Shown here piece by piece: positions 1-5,523 of a DNA stretch of 6,364 nt. Every line of letters begins with the position of its first letter. Position 1 is the stretch's first letter. The position numbers were made by a program, and so were the translations under genes. Under the pieces are notes generated by a model. It worked only from the letters and a program-made list of their open reading frames with translations. It was not told where the DNA came from and ran no database searches. The DNA is from Pseudomonadota bacterium (GTDB lineage Bacteria > Pseudomonadota > Gammaproteobacteria > Steroidobacterales > Steroidobacteraceae). The stretch covers positions 1 to 6,364 of the forward strand of contig QGUX01000206.1 in assembly GCA_003242275.1 (NCBI GenBank), read 5' to 3'.

Positions 1-19
1 TCGTCCGCTGCCTCTGGCC

Positions 20-25
20 TGTCAA
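20..25 (-). promoter_or_regulatory. Possible -35 box of a divergent promoter leaving the window
   Basis: On the minus strand these bases read TTGACA, a perfect sigma70 -35 hexamer. A -10 box at normal spacing would fall at or just beyond the left edge, so it cannot be seen. If real, it would drive a leftward gene outside the window, divergent from the lipoprotein gene. One hexamer alone is weak evidence. Confidence 0.2.
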
Positions 26-132
26 CCCCCGCTTTTCGCAGCAGCCAGCAGGACTTATCAACTTGCCGGAACGCCGGTATCGCGTACTTTCAACGGTCGT
101 TTGGCGCGGGCTGCCGCCCCACCACCAATTCT

Positions 133-157
133 CCCTGCATCATGGACGATTGCAGGG
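133..157. repeat. Inverted repeat in the leader of the lipoprotein gene
   Basis: CCCTGCA at 133-139 is the exact reverse complement of TGCAGGG at 151-157, with an 11-base spacer. The repeat lies 51 bases before the lipoprotein start codon. It could be an operator for a dimeric regulator or an RNA hairpin in the 5' leader. The sequence does not say which, and a 7-base repeat can arise by chance in GC-rich DNA. In the rest of 1-207 I see no gene and no convincing promoter. The best weak candidate is TTGCCG at 63-68 followed 16 bases later by TACTTT. Confidence 0.35.
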
Positions 158-207
158 TATGGGCATCAACGCACCGCCCGTGGCTACCTGGGCAAGGGAA
201 TGCGCAC

Positions 208-744
208 ATGCGACACCCGCACATCCACGCCGTTCTCGCCGGAGTGCTTGCCACCCTGCTCGCCGGCTGCGCCGGTGAATCCCCTCCGGACTCCATGGCC
301 GGAATCCACCCGGATGGCGCAGCGCAGGGCAACGCGGAGCTGGCGGCGGCCTGCGGCGAGGCCCGCGCCGACCTCGTCAACCTCGCCGCCGTCACCAGCG
401 GCAGCCGCCGCCTGGTGGATGCGACGCCTTCTCCTGCCATGATCGAACAGCTTGCCGCGGCGTCCGCGGCACCGCCCGCAGTCACCGGCGACCTCGGGCG
501 CTGGCGAAGCGCGCTCACCGAATGGAACGACGCGCTGGGCGCGATTCCCCCGGCCATCGCCGGCGGCCGCATCGTGGAACCGGACACCAGCGCCATCGAC
601 GCGCGCTTCATCGAGACCATGATCCCGGTGGGCCGGCGCCTGGGCGCATGGGTGAAGGAAACCTGCGGCCCCTGCGATCCGCTGTTGCGGCCGGCGATTG
701 AACCGGTTGCGGGAGAGCGCATCCGCGACGTCTGCGGGGAATGA
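208..744 (+). CDS. Predicted lipoprotein of unknown function
   Basis: This is a 178-residue protein I do not recognise. The N-terminus has a short basic region (Arg2 with several His), a hydrophobic stretch at about residues 8-19, and a lipobox Leu-Ala-Gly-Cys with the lipidated Cys at 21. It should therefore be exported by Sec and anchored in a membrane. The +2 residue is Ala, so outer-membrane sorting is plausible. The mature part is Ala-rich and probably mostly helical, with four further cysteines at 49, 153, 156 and 176 that could form two disulfides in the periplasm. I chose the ATG at 208 because AAGGGA at 194-199 is a suitably spaced ribosome-binding site and the lipobox then falls at the expected distance. 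An in-frame ATG at 142 would put 22 polar residues before the signal peptide. A hairpin follows the stop directly, so the gene is probably transcribed alone. That it is a real gene is fairly secure; its function is unknown. Confidence 0.75.
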   Translation: MRHPHIHAVLAGVLATLLAGCAGESPPDSMAGIHPDGAAQGNAELAAACGEARADLVNLAAVTSGSRRLVDATPSPAMIEQLAAASAAPPAVTGDLGRWRSALTEWNDALGAIPPAIAGGRIVEPDTSAIDARFIETMIPVGRRLGAWVKETCGPCDPLLRPAIEPVAGERIRDVCGE

Positions 745-745
745 A

Positions 746-768
746 CCCGGCAGGCGCCGCCTGCCGGG
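746..768 (+). terminator. Strong hairpin just after the lipoprotein gene
   Basis: CCCGGCAGGC (746-755) pairs perfectly with GCCTGCCGGG (759-768) around a 3-base loop, starting two bases after the stop codon. No T-run follows (the next bases are CATTGACGG), so it is not a classical intrinsic terminator. It may instead aid Rho-dependent termination or protect the 3' end. Its position suggests the lipoprotein and the dioxygenase downstream are separate transcription units. Confidence 0.55.
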
Positions 769-823
769 CATTGACGGACCAGGAACAGCGGGCGCGGGCC
801 GGCAGCGCTGCGCATTCACCGCG

Positions 824-852
824 TGGACGGTCCGGAACCAGCTTGTTATCGT
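824..852 (+). promoter_or_regulatory. Possible sigma70-like promoter of the dioxygenase gene
   Basis: TGGACG (824-829) and TATCGT (847-852) each match four of six consensus bases and are 17 bases apart. Transcription would start near 859, leaving a leader of about 15 bases that contains GGGGGA (865-870) as ribosome-binding site. A second -35-like TTGACG at 771-776 has no matching -10. The call rests only on weak matches. Confidence 0.25.
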
Positions 853-874
853 CCCTCCCGCAACGGGGGACCCC

Positions 875-2467
875 ATGGACAAGCTGAACCGACGCGATTT
901 CATCGCCACATCCACCGGGACACTTGCGGCCGCAGGCGTACTGGCCGCCGGCGCCGCCAGGGCCGCCGCACCGGGCGGACAGGCTGCAACTGCCGCGGCC
1001 ACGCCCGAACCCTCCTTCGCCCGCCGCGCCACGCCGCTGCGCTTCAACGCCAGCATCGACGACTGCGAGGTGGTGGGAAAGATCCCCGCCGACATCGACG
1101 GCGCCTTCTACCGCGTCGGCTACGAGTGGTACTACCCGCCGAAATTCTCCGACGACGCCATCCTCAATGCCGACGGCTACATCAGCATGTTCCGCATCAA
1201 GGATGGCAAGGTGCACTACCGCGGCCGCTGGATCGAGACCTACCGCCTGCAGCAGCTGCGCAAGGCCGGCCGCCAGCTCTACGGCTACTACAGGAATCCC
1301 TACACCGACGATCCGTCCGTCAGCGACCCCGCGCGCCCCAACCTGCGCACCGTGGCCAACACCGCACCGCTGGTGCACGGCGGCAGGCTGTTCGCGCTGA
1401 AGGAGGACGGCCTGCCGCACCGCATCGACCCGAACACGCTCGAGACGCTGGGGCCGTACGGCTTCGACGGCGCCTACCGCAGCCAGACCTTCACCGCGCA
1501 TCCCAAGATCGACCCGGTGACGGGCGAGATGATCTCCTTCGGCTACGAGGCCACCGGACTGGCCAGCGACGACCTGTGGATCTACATCCACGACAGGGAC
1601 GGCCGGGTCAAGCGCGAGATCCGCACCAAGGTGCCCTATGTCAGCGTGATCCACGACATGGCGATCACGCAGAAGTACATCCTCATTCCCTTCGGCGGCT
1701 ACGTGACCAGCATGGAGCGGCTGCGCCAGGGCAAGGTGCACTGGGGCTGGGATGCCGCGCAGCCCTCGTACATCGGCGTGATCCCGCGCGACGGCGAGGG
1801 ACGCGACATGCGCTGGTTCAAGGGGCCCCTGCGTTGCATGATGCACACGCTGAACGCGCAGGACGAGAAGGACGGCACCATCACGCTGTACGCGCCGTTC
1901 TGGGACGGCAATTTCTTCCCGTTCTTCCCCAACGTGGACGGTTCGCCGTTCAACCCGGCGCTCGCGCGGGCGTTCATCCGCCGCATCACCATCGACCCGC
2001 GATCGCGCCGCGACGGTTACCGCGAGGAGATCCTCTGGCCGGGACCGGTGAACGACCTCGGCAAGGTGGACCCGCAGGTGATGAGCCTGCCGACGCGCTA
2101 CTTCTACACTTCATACGGGGACCCTGAACGTCCCTTCGACCGGGCACGCATCGGCGAGGACGCACCCGCCTCGGCCACCAACTGCTACGGCCGCTTCGAT
2201 GTGGCCACGCGCCGCATCGACAGCTTCTTTGCCGGCCCGACGCACGGGCTGCAGGAAGTCAGCTTCGTGCCACGCAAGGGCGGTGCCGAGGGCGAAGGAT
2301 ACCTGGTGGGCGTGGCGGAAAACTTCGCCGAACGCCGCGGCGAGCTGGTGATCGTCGATGCACAGCGCCTGGCCGACGGTGAGCTCGCGCGCGTGCTGCT
2401 GCCCTTCCGCCTGAGCCCGCAGGTGCACGGCGTCTGGGCCGGCGCCGACGAGCTGCCGCTGGCCTGA
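875..2467 (+). CDS. Tat-exported carotenoid/lignostilbene cleavage dioxygenase family protein
   Basis: This 530-residue protein belongs to the RPE65/carotenoid cleavage oxygenase family, non-heme Fe(II) enzymes that split a carbon-carbon double bond with O2 into two carbonyl products. All four iron-ligand histidines of the beta-propeller are visible: His209 (TAHPKIDPVTGE), His260 (VIHDMAI), His324 (MMHTLNA) and His518 (QVHGVW). Glu177 and Glu461 probably support them from the second shell. The N-terminus has a twin-arginine signal (NRRDFI at 5-10, then a hydrophobic stretch to about residue 28 and an Ala-rich cleavage region), so it should be exported folded to the periplasm. The ATG at 875 is chosen because it places this signal at the N-terminus and follows GGGGGA. 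Tyr139 and Lys176 align, by my recollection, with the phenol-binding Tyr101 and Lys134 of lignostilbene dioxygenase, which favours a hydroxystilbene-like substrate over a carotenoid. No aromatic-catabolism genes lie nearby to confirm this. Family assignment is secure; substrate is inference. Confidence 0.93.
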   Translation: MDKLNRRDFIATSTGTLAAAGVLAAGAARAAAPGGQAATAAATPEPSFARRATPLRFNASIDDCEVVGKIPADIDGAFYRVGYEWYYPPKFSDDAILNADGYISMFRIKDGKVHYRGRWIETYRLQQLRKAGRQLYGYYRNPYTDDPSVSDPARPNLRTVANTAPLVHGGRLFALKEDGLPHRIDPNTLETLGPYGFDGAYRSQTFTAHPKIDPVTGEMISFGYEATGLASDDLWIYIHDRDGRVKREIRTKVPYVSVIHDMAITQKYILIPFGGYVTSMERLRQGKVHWGWDAAQPSYIGVIPRDGEGRDMRWFKGPLRCMMHTLNAQDEKDGTITLYAPFWDGNFFPFFPNVDGSPFNPALARAFIRRITIDPRSRRDGYREEILWPGPVNDLGKVDPQVMSLPTRYFYTSYGDPERPFDRARIGEDAPASATNCYGRFDVATRRIDSFFAGPTHGLQEVSFVPRKGGAEGEGYLVGVAENFAERRGELVIVDAQRLADGELARVLLPFRLSPQVHGVWAGADELPLA

Positions 2468-2469
2468 GG

Positions 2470-2479
2470 CGGCCGGCCG
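2470..2479. repeat. GC palindrome in a 13-base convergent gap
   Basis: CGGCCGGCCG is a perfect 10-base palindrome filling most of the 13 bases between the stop codons of the dioxygenase and the convergent SDR. An overlapping 5-base-pair hairpin (GGCCG 2475-2479 with CGGCC 2486-2490, loop TTCAGT) is also possible. Neither has a T-run on either strand, so neither is a convincing terminator. The transcripts of the two genes probably overlap at their 3' ends. Confidence 0.3.
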
Positions 2480-2480
2480 T

Positions 2481-3287
2481 TCAGTCGGCCTGGCGGAACT
2501 TGCGCGAATTGCGGCGCATCAGCGCCAGCACCCACGCATGCGGCAGCAGGCGTGGCAGCAGGCACACCAGCTTGTAGAACAGGCCGGGCACGACCAGCAC
2601 CCTGCCCCGCTCGGCCGCCTCGATGCCGGCGCGCGCCACCTCCTCCGCGCTCAGCCAGACCCAGCCCGGCAGGCGGTTCATCATTGCGCGGCTGCCCACC
2701 ACGTCGTGGAATTCCGTTCGCGTGAACCCGGGACAGAGCGCGGTGGCGTGCACGCCCGCATCGGCGTTCTCGATGGCCAGGGATTCGGTGAAGCGCACCA
2801 TGAAGGCCTTCACCGGCGCGTACAGCGTCTGGCCGTCGGGCCCGGGGATCAACGCCGCCACCGAGGACACGTTCAGGATGCGGCCGGCGCCATGCGCGCG
2901 GATCTCCGGCAGGAGCCGCCACGTCAGCTCGCTGACCGCGCCCACCATCACCTGCAGGAAGTCGACGTGGGTGCGCCAGTCACTGCGGTGGTAGCGACCG
3001 GCCACGCCATAGCCCGCGTTGTTGACCAGGATGCGCACCGCCAGGCCGCGGCCGTGGATCTGCTCCACCAGCTGCGCGGGGGCCGAAGGATCGGACAGGT
3101 CCGCCGCGATGACCTCCACGGGCACCTGCTGGCGCAGCTCGGCGGCCAGCGCCTCCAGCCGCTCCACCCGCCGAGCCGTGAGGACCAGTGGCACGCCCCT
3201 GCGGGCGTATTCACGCGCAATCGCCACCCCGATGCCGCTGGAGGCGCCGGTCACCAGTGCATGGCCGGAATGGTTCGTGGCAGTCAC
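2481..3287 (-). CDS. Short-chain dehydrogenase/reductase (SDR) family oxidoreductase
   Basis: This is an NAD(P)-dependent oxidoreductase of the classical SDR type (COG0300-like), a single Rossmann-fold domain. Counting from the GTG at 3287 (268 residues), visible motifs are the dinucleotide-binding TGASSGIG (13-20), an Arg-Arg pair after strand 2 (39-40) that suggests NADP(H), NNAG (89-92), the catalytic Ser in NVSS (141-142), and YAPVK (156-160) giving the Tyr-x3-Lys pair. The position usually holding the tetrad Asn before helix 5 appears to be Met114 (QVMVGAVSELT). The C-terminus has a hydrophobic stretch and then a basic end, perhaps a membrane-associating helix. The start is uncertain. 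GTG codons at 3293 and 3287 are both possible and neither has a clear ribosome-binding site, while the ATG at 3380 would add 31 unrelated-looking residues. Substrate is unknown. It converges on the dioxygenase and diverges from the glsB-type gene, so it appears monocistronic. Confidence 0.88.
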   Translation of the reverse strand: MTATNHSGHALVTGASSGIGVAIAREYARRGVPLVLTARRVERLEALAAELRQQVPVEVIAADLSDPSAPAQLVEQIHGRGLAVRILVNNAGYGVAGRYHRSDWRTHVDFLQVMVGAVSELTWRLLPEIRAHGAGRILNVSSVAALIPGPDGQTLYAPVKAFMVRFTESLAIENADAGVHATALCPGFTRTEFHDVVGSRAMMNRLPGWVWLSAEEVARAGIEAAERGRVLVVPGLFYKLVCLLPRLLPHAWVLALMRRNSRKFRQAD

Positions 3288-3296
3288 GGTCACGGC

Positions 3297-3302
3297 ATCA
3301 TA
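3297..3302 (-). promoter_or_regulatory. Possible -10 box of the SDR gene
   Basis: The minus strand reads TATGAT here, five of six matches to the -10 consensus. It sits only 3 bases before the GTG at 3293 and 9 before the GTG at 3287. Transcription would then begin at about 3290, at or next to the start codon. No good -35 hexamer lies at 17 bases (GTGATG, three of six). Confidence 0.3.
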
Positions 3303-3334
3303 CTGCGGCAAGGCGACTGCATCACGGGCGTCTG

Positions 3335-3368
3335 TCCTACATCCCCGCGGCGTGCCTGCTCCTAGGAT
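3335..3368 (+). promoter_or_regulatory. Possible promoter of the glsB-type gene
   Basis: TCCTA occurs twice on the plus strand, at 3335-3339 and 3360-3364, 25 bases apart. The second copy leads into TAGGAT (3363-3368), which resembles a -10 box placed 26 bases before the start codon. The bases 17 upstream do not look like a sigma70 -35 box, so the TGTCCTAC block at 3333-3340 may serve as an upstream element for an alternative sigma factor. This would fit a stress-responsive gene but is inference only. Confidence 0.25.
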
Positions 3369-3394
3369 GGCCGGCATCAACTCTGGAGGTGTCT

Positions 3395-3658
3395 ATGAGC
3401 TGGCTCTTCGTGATCATCGTGGGAGGCATCGTCGGCTGGATCGCCAGCATGCTGATGAAGACCAATGGCCAGATGGGCATCATCGCCAATGTGCTGGTCG
3501 GCATCGTCGGTTCGGCGCTGGGCTTCTGGCTGGCCGGACTCATCGGCATCGCGCCGGGCAACGGCATCCTGCGCTTCCTGATCGCACTGGCGGGCGCGGC
3601 GCTGCTGATCTTCATCCTGCAGGCCCTGGGCGTGTTCCGGCGGCCATCGACTCGCTGA
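3395..3658 (+). CDS. GlsB/YeaQ/YmgE family small membrane protein
   Basis: This 87-residue, very hydrophobic protein has three predicted membrane segments, at about residues 3-20, 28-51 and 58-77, with the short polar loop KTNGQMG between the first two and a basic C-terminus (FRRPSTR). The Gly-rich first helix with IVGWIAS, the following NxLVGIVGS(A)LG block and the length of about 80-90 residues are typical of the family annotated as 'transglycosylase-associated protein'. That name is historical, as no enzymatic residues are present. In enterobacteria members are general-stress-induced inner-membrane proteins of unclear role. The start is well supported by GGAGGT at 3385-3390, 4 bases before the ATG. 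The gene stands alone between a divergent SDR and a terminator. Confidence 0.9.
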   Translation: MSWLFVIIVGGIVGWIASMLMKTNGQMGIIANVLVGIVGSALGFWLAGLIGIAPGNGILRFLIALAGAALLIFILQALGVFRRPSTR

Positions 3659-3669
3659 CAGAGCGGCTT

Positions 3670-3708
3670 GCGCGGCCCTGCCGCCGCCGGCAGGGCCGCG
3701 TTCCTTTC
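3670..3708 (+). terminator. Intrinsic-type terminator after the glsB-type gene
   Basis: CGCGGCCCTGCC (3671-3682) pairs perfectly with GGCAGGGCCGCG (3689-3700). One further G-C pair inside leaves a 4-base loop CCGC. The plus strand then continues TTCCTTTC, a modest T-rich tract. It begins 12 bases after the stop codon of the membrane-protein gene. On the minus strand the hairpin lies about 50 bases beyond the stop of the convergent exported protein, but no T-run follows in that direction, so bidirectional action is possible but weaker. Confidence 0.75.
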
Positions 3709-3748
3709 ATCCCCTCGCGAAGTCGCAGCGGCCGGCCCGGCGCGGCTC

Positions 3749-4714
3749 CTACCAGCCGGACTCCATGCCGTAGGGCACCGTGGTCAGCACGGCCTCGATC
3801 TGCCGGATCTGCCCGTCGACGATCTTGAACAACTCGGCGATGTAGAACGAGAAGGGCTGGCGGAACATGGGCTGCACGTCGATGGGCGTGCGTTCCAGCG
3901 TGTTCGACATCTTCTCCGGCGTGCCGTCGTGATCGAAGTAGCCCCAGCCGAAGGCCAGGCCCTTGGTGCGGTCCACCACCTCGAAGCGCCGCTCGCGGAT
4001 GTCGGCGACGATGACCTGGAAGCCGGTGTCGAACTGCGTCCTGCAGTCCATTGAAGCAATGCTGCCGGGTGTCGCATCCGGGTTGCTGGCCATGATGTTG
4101 CCGTTCTCGCGGCGCTGGCACTGCGGCGAGAAGGACACGCCGTACGAGCTGGTTCCAGTGTCGATGCCGGTGAAGTAGGCATTGCTGATGCGCACCAGCT
4201 CGGCGCGGGGCAACCACTGCTCCTGCGGCAGCACCTGGTTCATCAGCGGATGCGGCTCGGTGAACTCGCGCGGCGGCGCCCCACCCGCGCCGCCCGCCGG
4301 CCCACCACCCACGCGGCGGTTCACCAGCACCTCGAGCTCGGAAACCCGGCCATCCGGCTCGACGCGCAGCCGCGCGGCATACCAGTTGTTGTTGCCGTTC
4401 TCGTTGATGCGACCGAGGATGCCCGCCTGGCCCTCCTCCTCGTCGATGACGTCGAGGCGATAGGTCGGCATGGCCGAGGCGGTCGCCCACAGGCCGTCGC
4501 CGAGATTCAGCCGCACGCCGTTTTCCGTGTACTTGACGTTGCGCGTCACCGGCAGCCGTGATGGATCGCGCGCCACCAGCGCCCCCAGGTAGGTATCGAG
4601 CGTGCGCTGCAGGCACACACGGCTCTTGTCGCAATCGGCGCTGGCGGCTGCGGCGGGCGTCACCGGCAGGGCGGTCGCCATGGCGAGGAGCGCCAGGATC
4701 GAAGGCTTCATCAT
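3749..4714 (-). CDS. Sec-exported protein of unknown function with two related halves
   Basis: This 321-residue protein starts with a Sec signal peptide: Lys3, a hydrophobic stretch 5-18, and AAAASA around residues 21-26 as cleavage region. The mature part shows two halves joined by a Gly/Pro-rich linker at about 134-149. The first half (28-133) contains TYLGALVARDP, YTENGVRL and ends in strand-like ARLRVEPDGRVSELEVLV. The second (167-315) has a matching helix (NAYFTGI), RRENGNIM, and strand-like AELFKIVDGQIRQIEAVL. This order, and the final strand pattern, resemble SnoaL/NTF2-like alpha+beta domains. From memory it is like bacterial proteins labelled DUF8021, which I cannot verify here. Cysteines at 28, 34, 199 and 224 could form disulfides. 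No catalytic role is evident. The start is one of two adjacent ATGs (4714 or 4711) preceded by AAG and eight G residues. It lies 116 bases after pgl on the same strand, with its own possible -10 box, so cotranscription with zwf-pgl is uncertain. Confidence 0.82.
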   Translation of the reverse strand: MMKPSILALLAMATALPVTPAAAASADCDKSRVCLQRTLDTYLGALVARDPSRLPVTRNVKYTENGVRLNLGDGLWATASAMPTYRLDVIDEEEGQAGILGRINENGNNNWYAARLRVEPDGRVSELEVLVNRRVGGGPAGGAGGAPPREFTEPHPLMNQVLPQEQWLPRAELVRISNAYFTGIDTGTSSYGVSFSPQCQRRENGNIMASNPDATPGSIASMDCRTQFDTGFQVIVADIRERRFEVVDRTKGLAFGWGYFDHDGTPEKMSNTLERTPIDVQPMFRQPFSFYIAELFKIVDGQIRQIEAVLTTVPYGMESGW

Positions 4715-4748
4715 CCCCCCCCTTGATCTTCGTTGGCCGGGTGACGGC

Positions 4749-4754
4749 AGTATA
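4749..4754 (-). promoter_or_regulatory. Possible -10 box of the exported-protein gene
   Basis: The minus strand reads TATACT, five of six matches to the -10 consensus, in the only AT-rich patch of the pgl-to-exported-protein gap. Transcription would begin near 4742, giving a leader of about 28 bases before the ATG at 4714. No clear -35 hexamer is found at 16-18 bases upstream. Confidence 0.35.
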
Positions 4755-4799
4755 TCGGAGCACATGTTGCGCCGGTCGCACGACCGTCGGCGCAGAAGC

Positions 4800-4829
4800 C
4801 GCGGGTCACGCCCCGCGCAGACCCTGCGC
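4800..4829 (-). terminator. Two overlapping GC hairpins after pgl
   Basis: Starting two bases after the pgl stop on the minus strand, GCGCA (4829-4825) can pair with TGCGC (4819-4815). Alternatively CGCGGG (4817-4812) can pair with CCCGCG (4805-4800) around a 6-base loop. The two stems share bases 4815-4817, so they exclude one another. No T-run follows either. They may attenuate or end the zwf-pgl transcript, but a Rho-independent terminator is not demonstrated. Confidence 0.3.
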
Positions 4830-4830
4830 C

Positions 4831-5523
4831 TCAGGGCGCCCAGTAGACCTCCACTTCGGGATGCGCGAGGACCAGCAGCGCCGCCACCGGCCATCGCTCC
4901 GCCTTCGCGCCCCGCGCGACCTCCCCGATCAGCCGGCGCTTGGACTCCCCCGTCACGAACAGGAACAGCCGCGCCGTGCCCGCCAGCGCCGCCAGGTTCA
5001 GCGACACGCGCTGCGCCGGAGGTGCAGGCGCGCGCATGGGCACGCAGGCCGGCCTTGCCGCGGCATCCAGCGCGCCGGCAAGGCCCGGGCTTCCCGGGAA
5101 CAGCGAGGCGAAATGCCCGTCCTCCCCCATGCCCAGCACCACGGCGTCGAAGGGCCAGGCGGCCGCGGCGATGGCGTTCCAGGCTGCCGTCGCTGCCCGG
5201 CCCGTGTCCGACGGCGCGGCCGGGAGCGGAATGAAGTTCGCGGCCGCCGCAGGCCCCTGCAGCAGTTCGCGCCGCACCAGCGCGGCATTGCTGGCCGCGT
5301 CGCCCTCCGGCACGCAGCGCTCGTCGGTGAGCGTGACGTGCACCCGCTCCCATGGGAGTTCGACGCGTCGCAGTGCATGGAACAGCGGCAGCGGCGTGCG
5401 CCCGCCGGGCACCGCCAGTCCGGCAATGCCCCGCACCTGGATGCCGGACCTGAGCGCCGCAGCCACCTCGGCCGCGAGCGCCGCGGCGGCCTGTTCCGCA
5501 TTGCCGAAGGCCTGGAAGATCAC
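4831..5523 (-). CDS. pgl: 6-phosphogluconolactonase
   Basis: This 230-residue cytoplasmic enzyme hydrolyses 6-phosphoglucono-1,5-lactone to 6-phosphogluconate, the second step of the oxidative pentose phosphate and Entner-Doudoroff routes. It is of the DevB/NagB-like type rather than the unrelated beta-propeller type. Family motifs are all visible: VPGGRTP at 38-44, TLTDERCVP at 64-72 followed by SN at 78-79, GMGEDGH at 131-137 with ASLFPGSP after it, and TGESKR at 191-196. The length is normal for the family. Translation starts at a GTG that overlaps the zwf stop as GTGA, placing zwf in the last bases before the start and indicating an operon with translational coupling. A purine-rich GCGAGGG inside the end of zwf may help initiation. 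Confidence 0.95.
   Translation of the reverse strand: MIFQAFGNAEQAAAALAAEVAAALRSGIQVRGIAGLAVPGGRTPLPLFHALRRVELPWERVHVTLTDERCVPEGDAASNAALVRRELLQGPAAAANFIPLPAAPSDTGRAATAAWNAIAAAAWPFDAVVLGMGEDGHFASLFPGSPGLAGALDAAARPACVPMRAPAPPAQRVSLNLAALAGTARLFLFVTGESKRRLIGEVARGAKAERWPVAALLVLAHPEVEVYWAP

Noticed and set aside
643..666. Lipoprotein contains Cys-Gly-Pro-Cys (residues 153-156), the thioredoxin active-site sequence
   Set aside because: There is no preceding Trp, no following Lys, no thioredoxin-like strand/helix order and no cis-Pro motif after it, and the motif is near the C-terminus. A chance match is more likely.
802..811. 10-base palindrome GCAGCGCTGC before the dioxygenase gene
   Set aside because: Short GC palindromes are common at this base composition and it has no clear relation to the promoter or start.
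608..1846. Long open frame (about 410 codons) antisense to the dioxygenase gene
   Set aside because: It lies opposite a gene with a complete, recognisable family signature, its translation is low in complexity and resembles no protein I know, and such frames are expected in GC-rich DNA.
823..2127. Open frame of about 430 codons in another frame of the dioxygenase gene
   Set aside because: Its translation is almost all Arg, His, Pro, Gly and Ala, the usual product of reading GC-rich coding sequence out of frame.
3288..3380. ATG at 3380 as start of the SDR
   Set aside because: It adds 31 residues without similarity to SDR N-termini, which normally begin just before the TGxxxGIG motif, and it would overlap the promoter and ribosome-binding region of the divergent gene.
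4715..5353. Extension of the exported protein upstream to a start near 5353
   Set aside because: It would run antisense-frame through pgl with Arg/Ala/Gly-rich sequence. The Sec signal peptide and ribosome-binding site at 4714 mark the real start.
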